Of a stretch of DNA of 42,952 nt, positions 8,529-19,427 are shown one piece after another. This stretch comes from Microscillaceae bacterium (GTDB taxonomy: Bacteria; Bacteroidota; Bacteroidia; Cytophagales; Microscillaceae). The stretch spans positions 1 through 42,952 of the forward strand of contig JAABSX010000033.1 of assembly GCA_011390205.1 (NCBI GenBank). Reading direction: 5' to 3'. The position numbers were made by a program, and so were the translations under genes. Position 1 is the stretch's first letter. Each line of letters opens with the position of its first letter. The notes under the pieces are model-generated. The model saw only the letters and a list, made by a program, of their open reading frames with translations, ran no database searches and had not been told where the DNA came from.

Positions 8529-10310
8529 ATGATAAGAATATTGATAAAAATTTTCATAACATTGCTCCTTATCGCACATCATAGCACCTACTCAACAGCA
8601 CAAAACAAGCTCACCGTAGTCAAAGGACAAGTACTGGAAGTGCTTACAAGAGGAGATGGAAAAAAAATTACTGTAACAATACCCGAAACAAGCGTAAGCA
8701 TCTCGGATGATGCAGACCAAACCACCAAGACAAATGCGGAGGGTAATTTTGAACTCAAACTGAGCAAACCTATCAAAAAGGGGGAAGCTTTTGCCATCAA
8801 AGCCGAGAAAAGTGGCTATTATATGATTAGAGATGTATCAAGTGTACAGAAAACTTCTAAAATCATATTGATAAATGATATAAAATTAGACCCCAATGCA
8901 CTCATAATATACCTGACCAAAGTCCCAGTAGGCAGCGGACTTACCTCCAGCAATACAGATGACTCAAGAATAGCACTGAGCGGGTACATTACCTTTCAAG
9001 ACGAGGTCTTGGAAGACGTCAATGTCAAGATAAAAGGTGTAGAGGATGTCTATGACAATACCAATGAACAAGGCTTTTTTGAGATATATCTGCCAAGTGC
9101 CAACTTCAAACCACAAGAAATATTCACACTTGTACTTCAGAAAGATGGAAAATCAGAAGAAATACAATTCAAAGATATTAGAGATTTTCAGACACACCCA
9201 TTTATCTCTTTTCATAGCTACTCCCCCACAGTAGCCCAAGAAAATAAAAAAAATGAAATGGGATTGTCAAAAACAAAAGAGGAAAAATCAAAAGCCAATG
9301 TTGAAACGACTAAGAATCAAAATATCGAAAGAAATTTTAGAAGATTTATAGATAACCTAGACAAAATTAACCTCAAAGGACTCAGCTCTGATGAAATAAA
9401 AATATTGAAAGATAGCCTCAATCATTACGCTGATTATATCTCTGATATCTCTGAGCAAAACCAAAACTTAGAGCAGCAATCTAACGAGTATGTAACCCTC
9501 CTAGAAAAAACCAGAGACCAACAGCAAAAACTCATGGAAACCGAAAAAGAGCTTATCAGAGTAGAATTAGAAAATCAAAATAAAACCAATATCATTATCT
9601 CTATGTCTGCCATCCTGATGATTCTTTCTGGTTGGATTTACTATTACTTTTATGTCAATAAAAAAATTAGAATCCAGACAGAAGAGCTTAACAAAAGGCA
9701 TAGATTCATTGACTTTTTGCTCCAAGAGCTAAACCACAGAGTTACCAATAATCTACAGGTCATTTCTAGCATGCTGCGCCGAAAAATCAGACGATTGCCA
9801 GACGAAAACGCCAAAATCGCCCTCAAAGAAATCAACAAACGTGTCATGGATATTTCTGCCATACATCTAGGCTTGTATAGCCAAAACGATAGCCGCCCCA
9901 TCAACCTAAAACACTATATCCGAAACATCACCAACACCCTCGAGAAGTTATATGCCTTTGAAAAAAAACCCATCAAAGTACACATAGAAGTAGAGGGCAT
10001 TGAGATTGCACACAAAAATGCCGTCTTTTTCGGATTAATCGTCAATGAACTGGTAACCAATGCCATGAAGTATGCCTTCCACGAAGAAGAAAACCCAGAA
10101 CTTTGGATAGAAGTAAGCAAAAAAAACAATACACAATACCTTATGCAGGTCAAAGACAATGGCAAAGGTGTACCAGATGATTTTGATTTAGAAAAAGCCA
10201 AATCTTCGGGCTTAAAATTGGTCAATCTCATCACACAGATGCTAGATGGCTCTTTTAAGATGAGCAATGAACAAGGCTCTAAATTTGATATGACACTGCG
10301 TTTAATTTAA
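8529..10310 (+). CDS. Membrane sensor histidine kinase (HisKA_2 type) with extracytoplasmic carboxypeptidase-regulatory-like domains
   Basis: Layout of the 593 residues: signal peptide 1-24; two beta-sandwich modules resembling carboxypeptidase regulatory-like domains (about 28-125, with TNAEGNFELKL; about 150-230, with NEQGFFEIYL); a Gln/Glu-rich coiled coil (~300-350); one membrane helix (355-375); then the kinase. The phospho-acceptor block ELNHRVTNNLQ (His403) is of the HisKA_2/HWE-related kind. The ATPase keeps the N box NELVTNAMKYAF (~506-517), DNGKGVP (543-549) and SGLKLVNLI (560-568). No TPR or response regulator is attached or adjacent. Three genes follow at 29 bp, 43 bp and with a 4-bp overlap, encoding a small helical protein and an ABC transporter, so the kinase probably belongs to a transport-linked sensing module. 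Confidence 0.88.
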   Translation: MIRILIKIFITLLLIAHHSTYSTAQNKLTVVKGQVLEVLTRGDGKKITVTIPETSVSISDDADQTTKTNAEGNFELKLSKPIKKGEAFAIKAEKSGYYMIRDVSSVQKTSKIILINDIKLDPNALIIYLTKVPVGSGLTSSNTDDSRIALSGYITFQDEVLEDVNVKIKGVEDVYDNTNEQGFFEIYLPSANFKPQEIFTLVLQKDGKSEEIQFKDIRDFQTHPFISFHSYSPTVAQENKKNEMGLSKTKEEKSKANVETTKNQNIERNFRRFIDNLDKINLKGLSSDEIKILKDSLNHYADYISDISEQNQNLEQQSNEYVTLLEKTRDQQQKLMETEKELIRVELENQNKTNIIISMSAILMILSGWIYYYFYVNKKIRIQTEELNKRHRFIDFLLQELNHRVTNNLQVISSMLRRKIRRLPDENAKIALKEINKRVMDISAIHLGLYSQNDSRPINLKHYIRNITNTLEKLYAFEKKPIKVHIEVEGIEIAHKNAVFFGLIVNELVTNAMKYAFHEEENPELWIEVSKKNNTQYLMQVKDNGKGVPDDFDLEKAKSSGLKLVNLITQMLDGSFKMSNEQGSKFDMTLRLI

Positions 10311-10339
10311 AAAAATATTTTACATCAATATACTGAAAA

Positions 10340-10639
10340 ATGCCTGATTTGCAACCTACCGACCTCATCGCCCGTGCCGAAGAGATTTATGATTACTTGG
10401 CAAGCAATGATATTTCACAGACACTCAAAAGGTTACTTGATTTTGTGCAAGATTTTTCTACTCAAGATACGCATCAGCAGCAAGTTATTACACTTTATCA
10501 ATCTTTTAGAGTATATAATCAGCAACTACAAGACAAATCATTGGCTGAAATAAAACCACAAAGAGATGCCTTGGTGCAAGAGGTTTTTAATATCATAGAA
10601 CAAATAGAGCAAAGTTGGGAAGGTCAAAATAAGTCCTAA
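10340..10639 (+). CDS. Small all-helical protein (possible effector-associated-domain-like adaptor)
   Basis: 99 residues, no signal peptide and no membrane segment; predicted to be a short helical bundle with two main helices. The pattern TLKRLLDFVQDFS, then VITLYQSFRVYNQQL, then VFNIIEQIEQSW is reminiscent of the small effector-associated domains (EAD11 in particular), but this is by eye. The N-terminal ~80 residues of the next protein (ABC ATPase) have the same layout (AAREMIEFTKRFA, LMLKLDYSNAQQ, LEAMLVLINNVV). The shared pattern suggests the two can pair by like-with-like contacts. It lies between the kinase and ATPase genes with short gaps, so it probably acts with them. Confidence 0.75.
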   Translation: MPDLQPTDLIARAEEIYDYLASNDISQTLKRLLDFVQDFSTQDTHQQQVITLYQSFRVYNQQLQDKSLAEIKPQRDALVQEVFNIIEQIEQSWEGQNKS

Positions 10640-10682
10640 TTCATCTTCAAAAATCAAACGCAACATTTACGCAACTTTTGCC

Positions 10683-11948
10683 ATGACCGAAAAATCTATC
10701 CATACTTTAGCCCAAGAACTCAAAGATAAACTCAGCACAGACCCTACTGCGGCTGCCAGAGAAATGATAGAGTTTACCAAAAGATTTGCACATAATCCAC
10801 TCTTAAAAAGAGAGGCTCTGATGCTCAAATTAGATTATTCTAATGCACAGCAAGAAGATGAAAAAGAACACATCTTAGAAGCGATGCTGGTGCTAATTAA
10901 CAATGTGGTCAAAGATTACCTCCAACAGCCCGAAGCTGACCGAATAGAGACACAAAAATACTTAGCAAGAAAACAAGCAGCCCTCAAAACTACGGTTCAG
11001 CAAAAAATACCGAGCAAGACTTCTAGGATTTTGTTTGAAGGAAAGGGAGTAGGGAAAAGATTTAAAAATACAGGCTTCGAGCTTTCTGGCATAGATTTAA
11101 CCCTTAAAATAGGGCAAATTACGGGCGTAGTCGGTGAAAATGGCAATGGAAAAACAACACTCTTCAGAATCTGTGTAGGTGATTTAAAAGAAAATGCAGG
11201 GCAAATCCGATTTCCTGACCTTGAGCAAAATGAATGGAATCAACTGAACTGGCAGGAAATCAAAAAACACATCGCTTACATCCCCCAAGAACTGCCCAAG
11301 TGGCATGGCTCTATCCAAGAAAACCTACACTATGAAGCCACTACACACGGATTAAACCCACAAGAAAATCAAAAAGCAGTAGATTACATCCTCCACCGTC
11401 TGGGTCTGAAAGAATATGCACATCGCTCTTGGTCTGCTCTTTCAGGAGGCTATAAGTTGCGTTTTGCACTTGCTAAAGCCCTTGTCTGGAGACCCCGTCT
11501 TTTGGTGATAGATGAGCCTCTTGCCAATTTAGATGTAAAGGCACAAGCTACAGTTTTAAACGACCTCAAAAATCTCTCTCAAAGCCTAAAATATCCACTT
11601 GCTATCCTCATCAGCTCACAGCACTTGCACGAGATAGAGCGAGTGGCAGATTCTATTTTATTTTTGAAAGCAGGCAAAACGGTATTTTATGGCAATACCA
11701 GCGAAGTAGGCAAAGAAAGGCTTGAAAATTCTTTTGAGATAGAATGTAACCTCAGCTTATCAGCCTTAGAAGAAAAATTACAAGGTTTTGAGTACAATAG
11801 CCTAGACCACAACGGGCTTGTGTTTATAGTTCATGCACCTCTTCACATAAATTCACAAAATTTATTAGGGCATTTGTTGGGAAAAGAAGTAGAAATTCGT
11901 TATTTTCGTAACATTAGCCAATCGACTAAAAAATTATTTGTATCATGA
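10683..11948 (+). CDS. ABC transporter ATP-binding protein with N-terminal helical extension
   Basis: The 421-residue protein has a complete nucleotide-binding domain: Walker A GENGNGKTT (151-159), a Q-loop in IPQELPKW, signature LSGGYKLRFALAKAL (from 253) and Walker B LLVIDEPLANLD (273 on). The first ~115 residues are not part of a normal ATPase domain; they form a helical region resembling the preceding 99-residue protein. A C-terminal ~80-residue tail follows the ATPase core. Its stop overlaps the permease start (ATGA at 11945-11948), which implies translational coupling. The substrate is unknown. Confidence 0.88.
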   Translation: MTEKSIHTLAQELKDKLSTDPTAAAREMIEFTKRFAHNPLLKREALMLKLDYSNAQQEDEKEHILEAMLVLINNVVKDYLQQPEADRIETQKYLARKQAALKTTVQQKIPSKTSRILFEGKGVGKRFKNTGFELSGIDLTLKIGQITGVVGENGNGKTTLFRICVGDLKENAGQIRFPDLEQNEWNQLNWQEIKKHIAYIPQELPKWHGSIQENLHYEATTHGLNPQENQKAVDYILHRLGLKEYAHRSWSALSGGYKLRFALAKALVWRPRLLVIDEPLANLDVKAQATVLNDLKNLSQSLKYPLAILISSQHLHEIERVADSILFLKAGKTVFYGNTSEVGKERLENSFEIECNLSLSALEEKLQGFEYNSLDHNGLVFIVHAPLHINSQNLLGHLLGKEVEIRYFRNISQSTKKLFVS

Positions 11949-13792
11949 AAATTCTAAACAAACTTGTTCCCAAATTCTTGCGTCAGTTTGACCAGTATTT
12001 GTTGCTTCACCACCCTGTAATTTGGGAGACGAGAGGGCATTATTTTCTTTTTTACTCCTTTGTAGTCGTTAATTCTATTGTGCTAGGTCTAGGATTACTC
12101 TATCCTGTCAGTCTAGGGCAGCCGCTAGATTTTACATTTGTAAAACAAATGATTATAGTAGGAAATTTTTTGGGACTGATTGCTTGGGCTTTTTTTGTGT
12201 ATGTTCAGACTTTCAGACGTAAAAACGCTTATAACTGGCAGGAAAACCTTGTTCAATTAGGCGTGTATGCACTCTGCCTAGCTAGTTTGGGCATCAATAT
12301 CTTACTTTTCCCCAATGTGGTGAGAATGCGTGCTACTTCACTCCTTTCCAAAGAGGCGACTCTAAATGCGATTCATCAGTACAGTCAAGCTAAATACTTA
12401 GATGATTTGGCAAAAAAATATACCGTGAGTTTAAAACCTCACTCAAACCATACCTACTACTTAAAACGCATTCAGGAGATGTCTATGAATCAAGACAAGC
12501 AAGTAGAAGAGTATTTAAAGTTACAGGAGAAACTTATGGAACTGCTAGACATCAGTAAATCTCCAAATTATCAGCAGCACAAAGCACGCATAGATAAATT
12601 TGCAGCGGCTTACGTGGCTGCTCATAGTTCGCTCATATTAGATGATTTTGAGTTTGAGTATGTGTACAGAGAGGGGGCTTCAGAAGAGCTTGTCTATGCT
12701 GATTCGGAAGAGTATTCGGAGAGAGTACCGTATGAATATCAAGACTATCAGGCTTTCAATGAAGAACTTGCTTTTTGGAGAGAGGACAGCACTTATTTTG
12801 CACAGCAGATTTATGCCAATTCTAAATGGAATGAGGTTTTTAAGCAAGAGGTCATCCGTAATAACTTACATCCTGCACGCTTGCTCAATCTTTATCTTCG
12901 TAAAAGAGGTACAGCAGCACATCTTGTCTATATGAACAGCTTCTTTTTGCAAGGAAAAACCATGAAAGATTTATTCAAAAAAATGCAGTTAGACCCTTAT
13001 CAAGATAGAAAAGCACATGAAACACTTACAAGCCTTTTGTCAGATTTATATAATTTTCATGACAGCAATGTTTTCTTTTCTTCTTGGGAACATCTCATTT
13101 TGGATATGGGTATTTTAGATAAAATAGAACTTGATTACAAGTACAATCAAGGGTCAGGAAGCACCCAATATATGAATGCCATTCTTGCTTGGACCAATAC
13201 CCCGAGGGTAAAAGCACATTTTCAACAATGGTCAAGACCAGGTGCAGAGTTGGGGCTACTGCTTCGTTCGCTTTCTGTAGTTTTTGTGTTTTTCACCTTA
13301 TTGGCGATGGTTTTTAGGATATTTACTATTCGTAATTTATTCATTTCTGCGGTAATATGTGTGATAGGTGCTTGGGCAGTATTGTTTGGAATATATATTT
13401 TGGATATGGAGGGCATAGACCTTTTGTTTTCTTCATCTTATTATGGGTATGGCTATATTATAAGAGACGTTTTGTTGCTGTATTATCCTTTGGGGCTGCT
13501 TTTACTTTTACAAGGCATCAGCATAACATATTTTTTTAGTGTTCAGCATAGTCAAAAATGGATGAGGACTTGGATAGCCACCTTGTTAAGTGCGAGCTGT
13601 TTGGCAGGTGCTTTTTCTTTTTCTGTTTTGATGAGGCAGAATGTGGGTGATTACCCTAATAAATTTGGGGAAAGAATTATGTTTGAACCTTATTTTATGA
13701 GTTTGTATATAGGAGTTTTACTTGTTTCTGTACTTGGTTTTGTACTGTATCAGGCATATCAGCGACTAAACTACCTACCCAAGATGAGGTAA
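11945..13792 (+). CDS. ABC transporter permease-like membrane protein with ~300-residue insertion
   Basis: 615 residues with about eight hydrophobic helices: 32-54, 67-89 and 102-122 before, and 433-458, 465-486, 505-533, 541-562 and 582-606 after, a hydrophilic Glu/Tyr-rich insertion (about 125-430). The insertion contains long amphipathic helical stretches and is probably extracytoplasmic, although its side is not settled by the sequence. No known permease motif was recognised; the role is deduced from the ATGA overlap with the ATPase gene and the membrane topology. Large insertions of this sort occur in permeases of sensing or resistance ABC systems of other families, but homology to them is not visible. 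Confidence 0.72.
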   Translation: MKILNKLVPKFLRQFDQYLLLHHPVIWETRGHYFLFYSFVVVNSIVLGLGLLYPVSLGQPLDFTFVKQMIIVGNFLGLIAWAFFVYVQTFRRKNAYNWQENLVQLGVYALCLASLGINILLFPNVVRMRATSLLSKEATLNAIHQYSQAKYLDDLAKKYTVSLKPHSNHTYYLKRIQEMSMNQDKQVEEYLKLQEKLMELLDISKSPNYQQHKARIDKFAAAYVAAHSSLILDDFEFEYVYREGASEELVYADSEEYSERVPYEYQDYQAFNEELAFWREDSTYFAQQIYANSKWNEVFKQEVIRNNLHPARLLNLYLRKRGTAAHLVYMNSFFLQGKTMKDLFKKMQLDPYQDRKAHETLTSLLSDLYNFHDSNVFFSSWEHLILDMGILDKIELDYKYNQGSGSTQYMNAILAWTNTPRVKAHFQQWSRPGAELGLLLRSLSVVFVFFTLLAMVFRIFTIRNLFISAVICVIGAWAVLFGIYILDMEGIDLLFSSSYYGYGYIIRDVLLLYYPLGLLLLLQGISITYFFSVQHSQKWMRTWIATLLSASCLAGAFSFSVLMRQNVGDYPNKFGERIMFEPYFMSLYIGVLLVSVLGFVLYQAYQRLNYLPKMR

Positions 13793-13798
13793 AATAAA

Positions 13799-13952
13799 CA
13801 ATGGAGAAAGTGGTGCATAAGAAGACAAACGAGAGGAAGGAAACCTATCCCCTGCAGGGTGTTTCACCTTTGGAAATTTTGGTGATTCAACAAAATCCCA
13901 ACATCCAATGCACAGATATTTTTAAGTTTTAAATAAAATCACTTCTCCATTG
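13799..13952. repeat. 13/14-nt inverted repeat framing a ~127-bp spacer
   Basis: CAATGGAGAAAGTG (13799-13812) is mirrored by CACTTCTCCATTG (13940-13952), identical apart from one extra A. The pair occupies nearly the whole gap between the convergent permease and ligA genes. Between them sits a further palindrome around CCCTGCAGGG (~13850-13859). It could be a miniature element remnant or a large terminator structure; no T-run follows. Confidence 0.5.
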
Positions 13953-13980
13953 TCTGAGTTATATACACATCTACCGATTT

Positions 13981-16062
<2,082 letters not shown>

Positions 16063-16074
16063 TTATATTTAGCA

Positions 16075-16082
16075 CAAAAATA
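16075..16082 (-). promoter_or_regulatory. Putative -7 element upstream of ligA
   Basis: On the minus strand this reads TATTTTTG, matching TAnnTTTG, 25 bp upstream of the ligA start. No matching -33 TTTG at the expected distance. Confidence 0.35.
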
Positions 16083-16088
16083 ATATTG

Positions 16089-16114
16089 AAAATGCTTCAT
16101 GGAGCATTTTTTTT
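16089..16114 (+). terminator. Hairpin with T-run in the ligA upstream region
   Basis: AAAATGCT (16089-16096), loop TCATGG, AGCATTTT (16103-16110), then four more Ts. It has the shape of a rho-independent terminator on the plus strand, yet the gene before it (ligA) runs the other way. See findings. Confidence 0.45.
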
Positions 16115-16312
16115 CTTATTTTTGATTTTTGGCAGATGTGCTAAAAACTACACAAAACGTGAAAAGCCTGAATCCTTCTTAAAAGTCGGAGTTATGTGTT
16201 ATAATAATACAATATTACATTGATATATTTACATTTATAAAAAATATAGCGGGTCTGATGAATTAAAAACCTAAAATTCGCTCAAAAAAGTACATATTAA
16301 CTTAAAATTTTT

Positions 16313-16320
16313 TACCTTTG
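16313..16320 (+). promoter_or_regulatory. Putative -7 element for the DUF6089/PorE-like pair
   Basis: TACCTTTG matches TAnnTTTG and is the same octamer as at 8395. It would start transcription ~45 nt before the ATG at 16373. The rest of this 322-bp divergent region (16051-16372) holds only the hairpin and the ligA upstream site described separately. Confidence 0.45.
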
Positions 16321-16372
16321 GAGTACTAAATGCCACTTATATGAATCTATGATTTACTAAATCGTTCAAAAC

Positions 16373-17440
16373 ATGAAAGAATCAAGACTATTTATTTTAT
16401 TGTTGCTATTTTTATTTTCGTCACTGGCTGCACAAGGGCAGTCATCACGCCAAGAAAATTACTGGTCGGTAGGTGTTTCTCTGAACGCCTTCAACTATTA
16501 TGGAGACCTAGCACCCCTCCCCAAAACTGTCAGCTCAGACATTAAATTCACAAGACCAAATATTGGGATAGAATTGAGCAAAAAATTAGGGCCTCGTTTT
16601 TCTATGCGTGGTGCATTTGCTTATGGTCGTTTGCAAGGAGATGACTATGAATCTGCAGATGTAAACAAAAGAGAATCTATCGGAAGATACGGACGTAACT
16701 TACAGTTTAGAAATGACATTTTTGAGCTTTCTGCGGTGATGATGTATGAGTTTTTGCCGAGCAGAGGGCGTTTTTATCGTCGTCGTAATATTTCTCCTTA
16801 TATTTTTGCGGGGATTGCAGGCTTTTACCACAATCCTAAAGGAAAAGTATCCGAAAGTTTTAACGGTCCAGAAGCTGGAGAATGGGTAGCCTTGCGTCCA
16901 TTACGTACAGAAGGTCAAGGACTTACCCGCAGAGCTGGAGGAAGTGCTGACCCTGAGTTCGGAACATCTTACGCCAAGCAATACTCTCTCATTCAAGCTG
17001 CTGTGCCTGTAGGAGCTGGTGTGAAGATTAGAATCAGCGACAGACTTGACCTTGGTGTAGAAATGGGCTTCAGAATCTTGTTCTTTGACCACATAGATGA
17101 TGTGGGTGGAAGATATGCAGATGCCCGAGATTTGGAAACTCCTTTGGCACGTGCTATGGCTGATAGATCTGCTGAGCAGTTTGCTGTGGTAAGTGGAGAT
17201 AATCGCAATCCTACAAGTATTCCTCTAGTAGGTTCAATAGATACACGTAGTGGAATTGAGTTTGGAAATAATGAGTATGATTTGCAGGACATCGGCCTTC
17301 AGAGACTTACTGATTATGGTCTGCGTGGGCAGAAAAGAGGTAATACACCAAAAGACAATGATTTATACTTGGTTACAGGGTTTCACTTAAATTATATCCT
17401 GACCTCTAAGCGTTATCCTCGCTACAAAAGGAGATTCTAA
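16373..17440 (+). CDS. DUF6089-type outer-membrane beta-barrel protein (copy 2)
   Basis: 355 residues with a signal peptide (FILLLLFLFSSLAAQGQ). Blocks shared with the copy at 5177: NAFNYYGDLAP, RNLQFRNDIFELSAVMMYEF, ISPYIFAGIAGFYHNPKGKV, LRTEGQG and a C-terminal strand segment (LYLVTGFHLNYIL). Compared with copy 1 it has an insertion rich in Gly/Arg after LRTEGQG. An outer-membrane barrel is likely; a role in type IX secretion (PorG-like) is possible because the next gene encodes a PorE-like TPR-PD40-OmpA protein 107 bp downstream on the same strand. Confidence 0.8.
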   Translation: MKESRLFILLLLFLFSSLAAQGQSSRQENYWSVGVSLNAFNYYGDLAPLPKTVSSDIKFTRPNIGIELSKKLGPRFSMRGAFAYGRLQGDDYESADVNKRESIGRYGRNLQFRNDIFELSAVMMYEFLPSRGRFYRRRNISPYIFAGIAGFYHNPKGKVSESFNGPEAGEWVALRPLRTEGQGLTRRAGGSADPEFGTSYAKQYSLIQAAVPVGAGVKIRISDRLDLGVEMGFRILFFDHIDDVGGRYADARDLETPLARAMADRSAEQFAVVSGDNRNPTSIPLVGSIDTRSGIEFGNNEYDLQDIGLQRLTDYGLRGQKRGNTPKDNDLYLVTGFHLNYILTSKRYPRYKRRF

Positions 17441-17463
17441 TCTGATTTGGATTATGAACAGAC

Positions 17464-17487
17464 CTCAGGTAAGTAAAATTACTTGAG
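17464..17487 (+). promoter_or_regulatory. Intercistronic hairpin
   Basis: CTCAGGTAA (17464-17472), loop GTAAAA, TTACTTGAG (17479-17487): nine pairs with one G-U. No T-run follows, so it may attenuate or protect the message between the barrel and the OmpA-family gene rather than stop transcription. Confidence 0.4.
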
Positions 17488-17547
17488 TGGCTATTTAGGA
17501 AAAGTCTATTTTACAATATATCAAATGCTATAATAACTGGTGGAGTT

Positions 17548-19290
17548 ATGAAAAAAATACCTTACTTATTTTTATTACTAATTGTACTGATTCCTTTAGG
17601 TGTATCAGCACAAAACAGTGAGAAAGCACTCGCAAGAGATGCCGCCATCACTATGAAATACAACGAATACAGCACGGCGATTGAGCTTTATAATCAGCTC
17701 TTAAAGTCTAACCCTGATAACTTGGAATACAATTACCAAATAGGGGTGTGTTATCTAAATTCTTCTAAAAAGAGAATGGCGCTTCCTAAACTCCAAAAAG
17801 TCTATGAAGCCAATCCTACTTATAACACTGACCTAGAGTTTATGCTTGCTGAGGCCTACCAAGTGAATGGTAAGTTTGCTGAAGGAAAAGAACATTATGA
17901 GAAGGCTGTCGGTGCATACGAGCGTGAAAAATCAAGCATTGCAGACAGCAAAATGAAAGAAAAAGAAAGAACACAAAAACTTGCTACCAATGAAGCAATG
18001 ACCAATCTTGCCAAAAGGAGAATCAAGGAATGTGAAAATGGTTTAAAATACGAAAAAGAGCCAATCAATGCAAGCATTGAAAATCTAAAAAGCATTAATT
18101 CAGACCAGCCCGATTATGTGCCACTTATTCCAAGAGATACTTCTTTTATGATATTTACTTCTCGCAGAGAAGGAACTAAAGGTGGAAAGCGTGACTTTGG
18201 AGATGATTTCTTTTTTGAAGATATATACTCAGCCAAACAAAGTCAAAACGGATTTGGCTCTCCACAAGCCTTGACTATCAATAGAAAATACCACGATGCT
18301 GGTGCTGCACTCTCTTCTGATGGAAAAAAGCTTTATCTATACCGTGATGACCGAAAAACACGAGGAGATTTATACGTTTCTGAGTATGGTGAGGATTCAC
18401 AAACTTGGGGTGAGCCTAAGAAACTTAATGGAAATATTAACACCAAATACCAAGAAACTGCACTATGTGTATCTGCAGATGGACAAACGCTTTACTTCTC
18501 TAGTGATAGACCTGGTGGACAAGGTGGGCTGGATATCTATATGAGTAAGTGGGAAAATGGTGACTGGGGTACGGCCATAAACTTAGGCGAACCTGTAAAC
18601 ACGCCTTATGATGATGATGCTCCTTTCTTGACCAATGACGGTAAATTCCTGTATTTTAGCTCAAGAGGCCATGACAATATGGGTGGATATGACATTTTTA
18701 AATCAGTGAAGCAGGGTGATAAGTGGGGTGATCCTACCAACTTAGGCTTTCCTATCAATGGTCCAGATGATGATATACATTTAGTACTTACAGACGACAA
18801 TAGAAAAGGATACTATGTATCTGATGACCCTAGTGGAATGGGCTACGAAGACATTTACTCTCTTTCTGCACCTAAGCAAACACTGATGCCCCTTGACAAA
18901 TCAGGGCTTACACTTACTACACCTCCTTCTGCAATTAAAAAAGTGCCTGAGCCTAATTTCGCATTCAGGGTATTATTTGACTTTGACCAGAGTGTCATCC
19001 GTCAGAGTGATAAAGAATCTGTAGAGAACCTTTATGGCTTTATGAATGATAACCCCACAGTAAGAATAGAATTAGGTGGGCATACTTGTAACATCGGTAG
19101 TTTAGAATATAACCAAGCACTTTCTGAAAGAAGAGCCAAAGCAGTATCTAACTATTTGATAGAAAGAGGCGTAGATGCTAACAGAATGGAAATCAAGGGC
19201 TATAGCTATACCACACCTGCTGTTCCTAATAACTCTAATTCTAACAGAGCACTTAACCGCCGTACAGAGTTTTCTGTACTAGAAAAATAA
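17548..19290 (+). CDS. OmpA-family protein with TPR and PD40 (WD40-like) repeats, PorE-like
   Basis: 580 residues: signal peptide (1-21, ending VSAQN); TPR-like helices (~28-150; SPDNLEYNYQIGVCYLNS-type repeat); a PD40 beta-propeller (~180-430) with repeated LYFSSDRPGGQGGLDIY, LYFSSRGHDNMGGYDIF and YYVSDDPSGMGYEDIY; and an OmpA domain (~470-580) with LFDFDQSVIRQSD, GGHTCNIG and NQALSERRAKAV, the peptidoglycan-binding signature. This resembles PorE of the type IX secretion system, except that PorE also has a carboxypeptidase-regulatory domain between propeller and OmpA, and here only ~35 Pro-rich residues lie there. Many Bacteroidota carry several such proteins, so a direct secretion role is not certain. 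No lipobox was seen. Confidence 0.87.
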   Translation: MKKIPYLFLLLIVLIPLGVSAQNSEKALARDAAITMKYNEYSTAIELYNQLLKSNPDNLEYNYQIGVCYLNSSKKRMALPKLQKVYEANPTYNTDLEFMLAEAYQVNGKFAEGKEHYEKAVGAYEREKSSIADSKMKEKERTQKLATNEAMTNLAKRRIKECENGLKYEKEPINASIENLKSINSDQPDYVPLIPRDTSFMIFTSRREGTKGGKRDFGDDFFFEDIYSAKQSQNGFGSPQALTINRKYHDAGAALSSDGKKLYLYRDDRKTRGDLYVSEYGEDSQTWGEPKKLNGNINTKYQETALCVSADGQTLYFSSDRPGGQGGLDIYMSKWENGDWGTAINLGEPVNTPYDDDAPFLTNDGKFLYFSSRGHDNMGGYDIFKSVKQGDKWGDPTNLGFPINGPDDDIHLVLTDDNRKGYYVSDDPSGMGYEDIYSLSAPKQTLMPLDKSGLTLTTPPSAIKKVPEPNFAFRVLFDFDQSVIRQSDKESVENLYGFMNDNPTVRIELGGHTCNIGSLEYNQALSERRAKAVSNYLIERGVDANRMEIKGYSYTTPAVPNNSNSNRALNRRTEFSVLEK

Positions 19291-19324
19291 GAACAAATAG
19301 CATAATATTGTATTGTAGCAAAAA

Positions 19325-19354
19325 AGCGACTTCTTCCAAGAAGTCGCTTTTTTT
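19325..19354 (+). terminator. Rho-independent terminator
   Basis: AGCGACTTCTT (19325-19335) pairs perfectly with AAGAAGTCGCT (19338-19348) and seven Ts run to 19354. It lies 35 bp after the OmpA-family gene and closes the barrel/OmpA unit. Confidence 0.9.
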
Positions 19355-19427
19355 GTGTTTACACATCCTTTTAGCTCTCTAATCTCGTATAAAGTATGTA
19401 AATATTTATCACCTTATTTATTGTATA

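Noticed and set aside
8363-8557. 64-codon minus-strand frame with a hydrophobic start
   Set aside because: It overlaps the kinase start and the promoter-like site in the spacer, is AT-rich, and its hydrophobic start is the antisense of the kinase signal-peptide coding region plus spacer.
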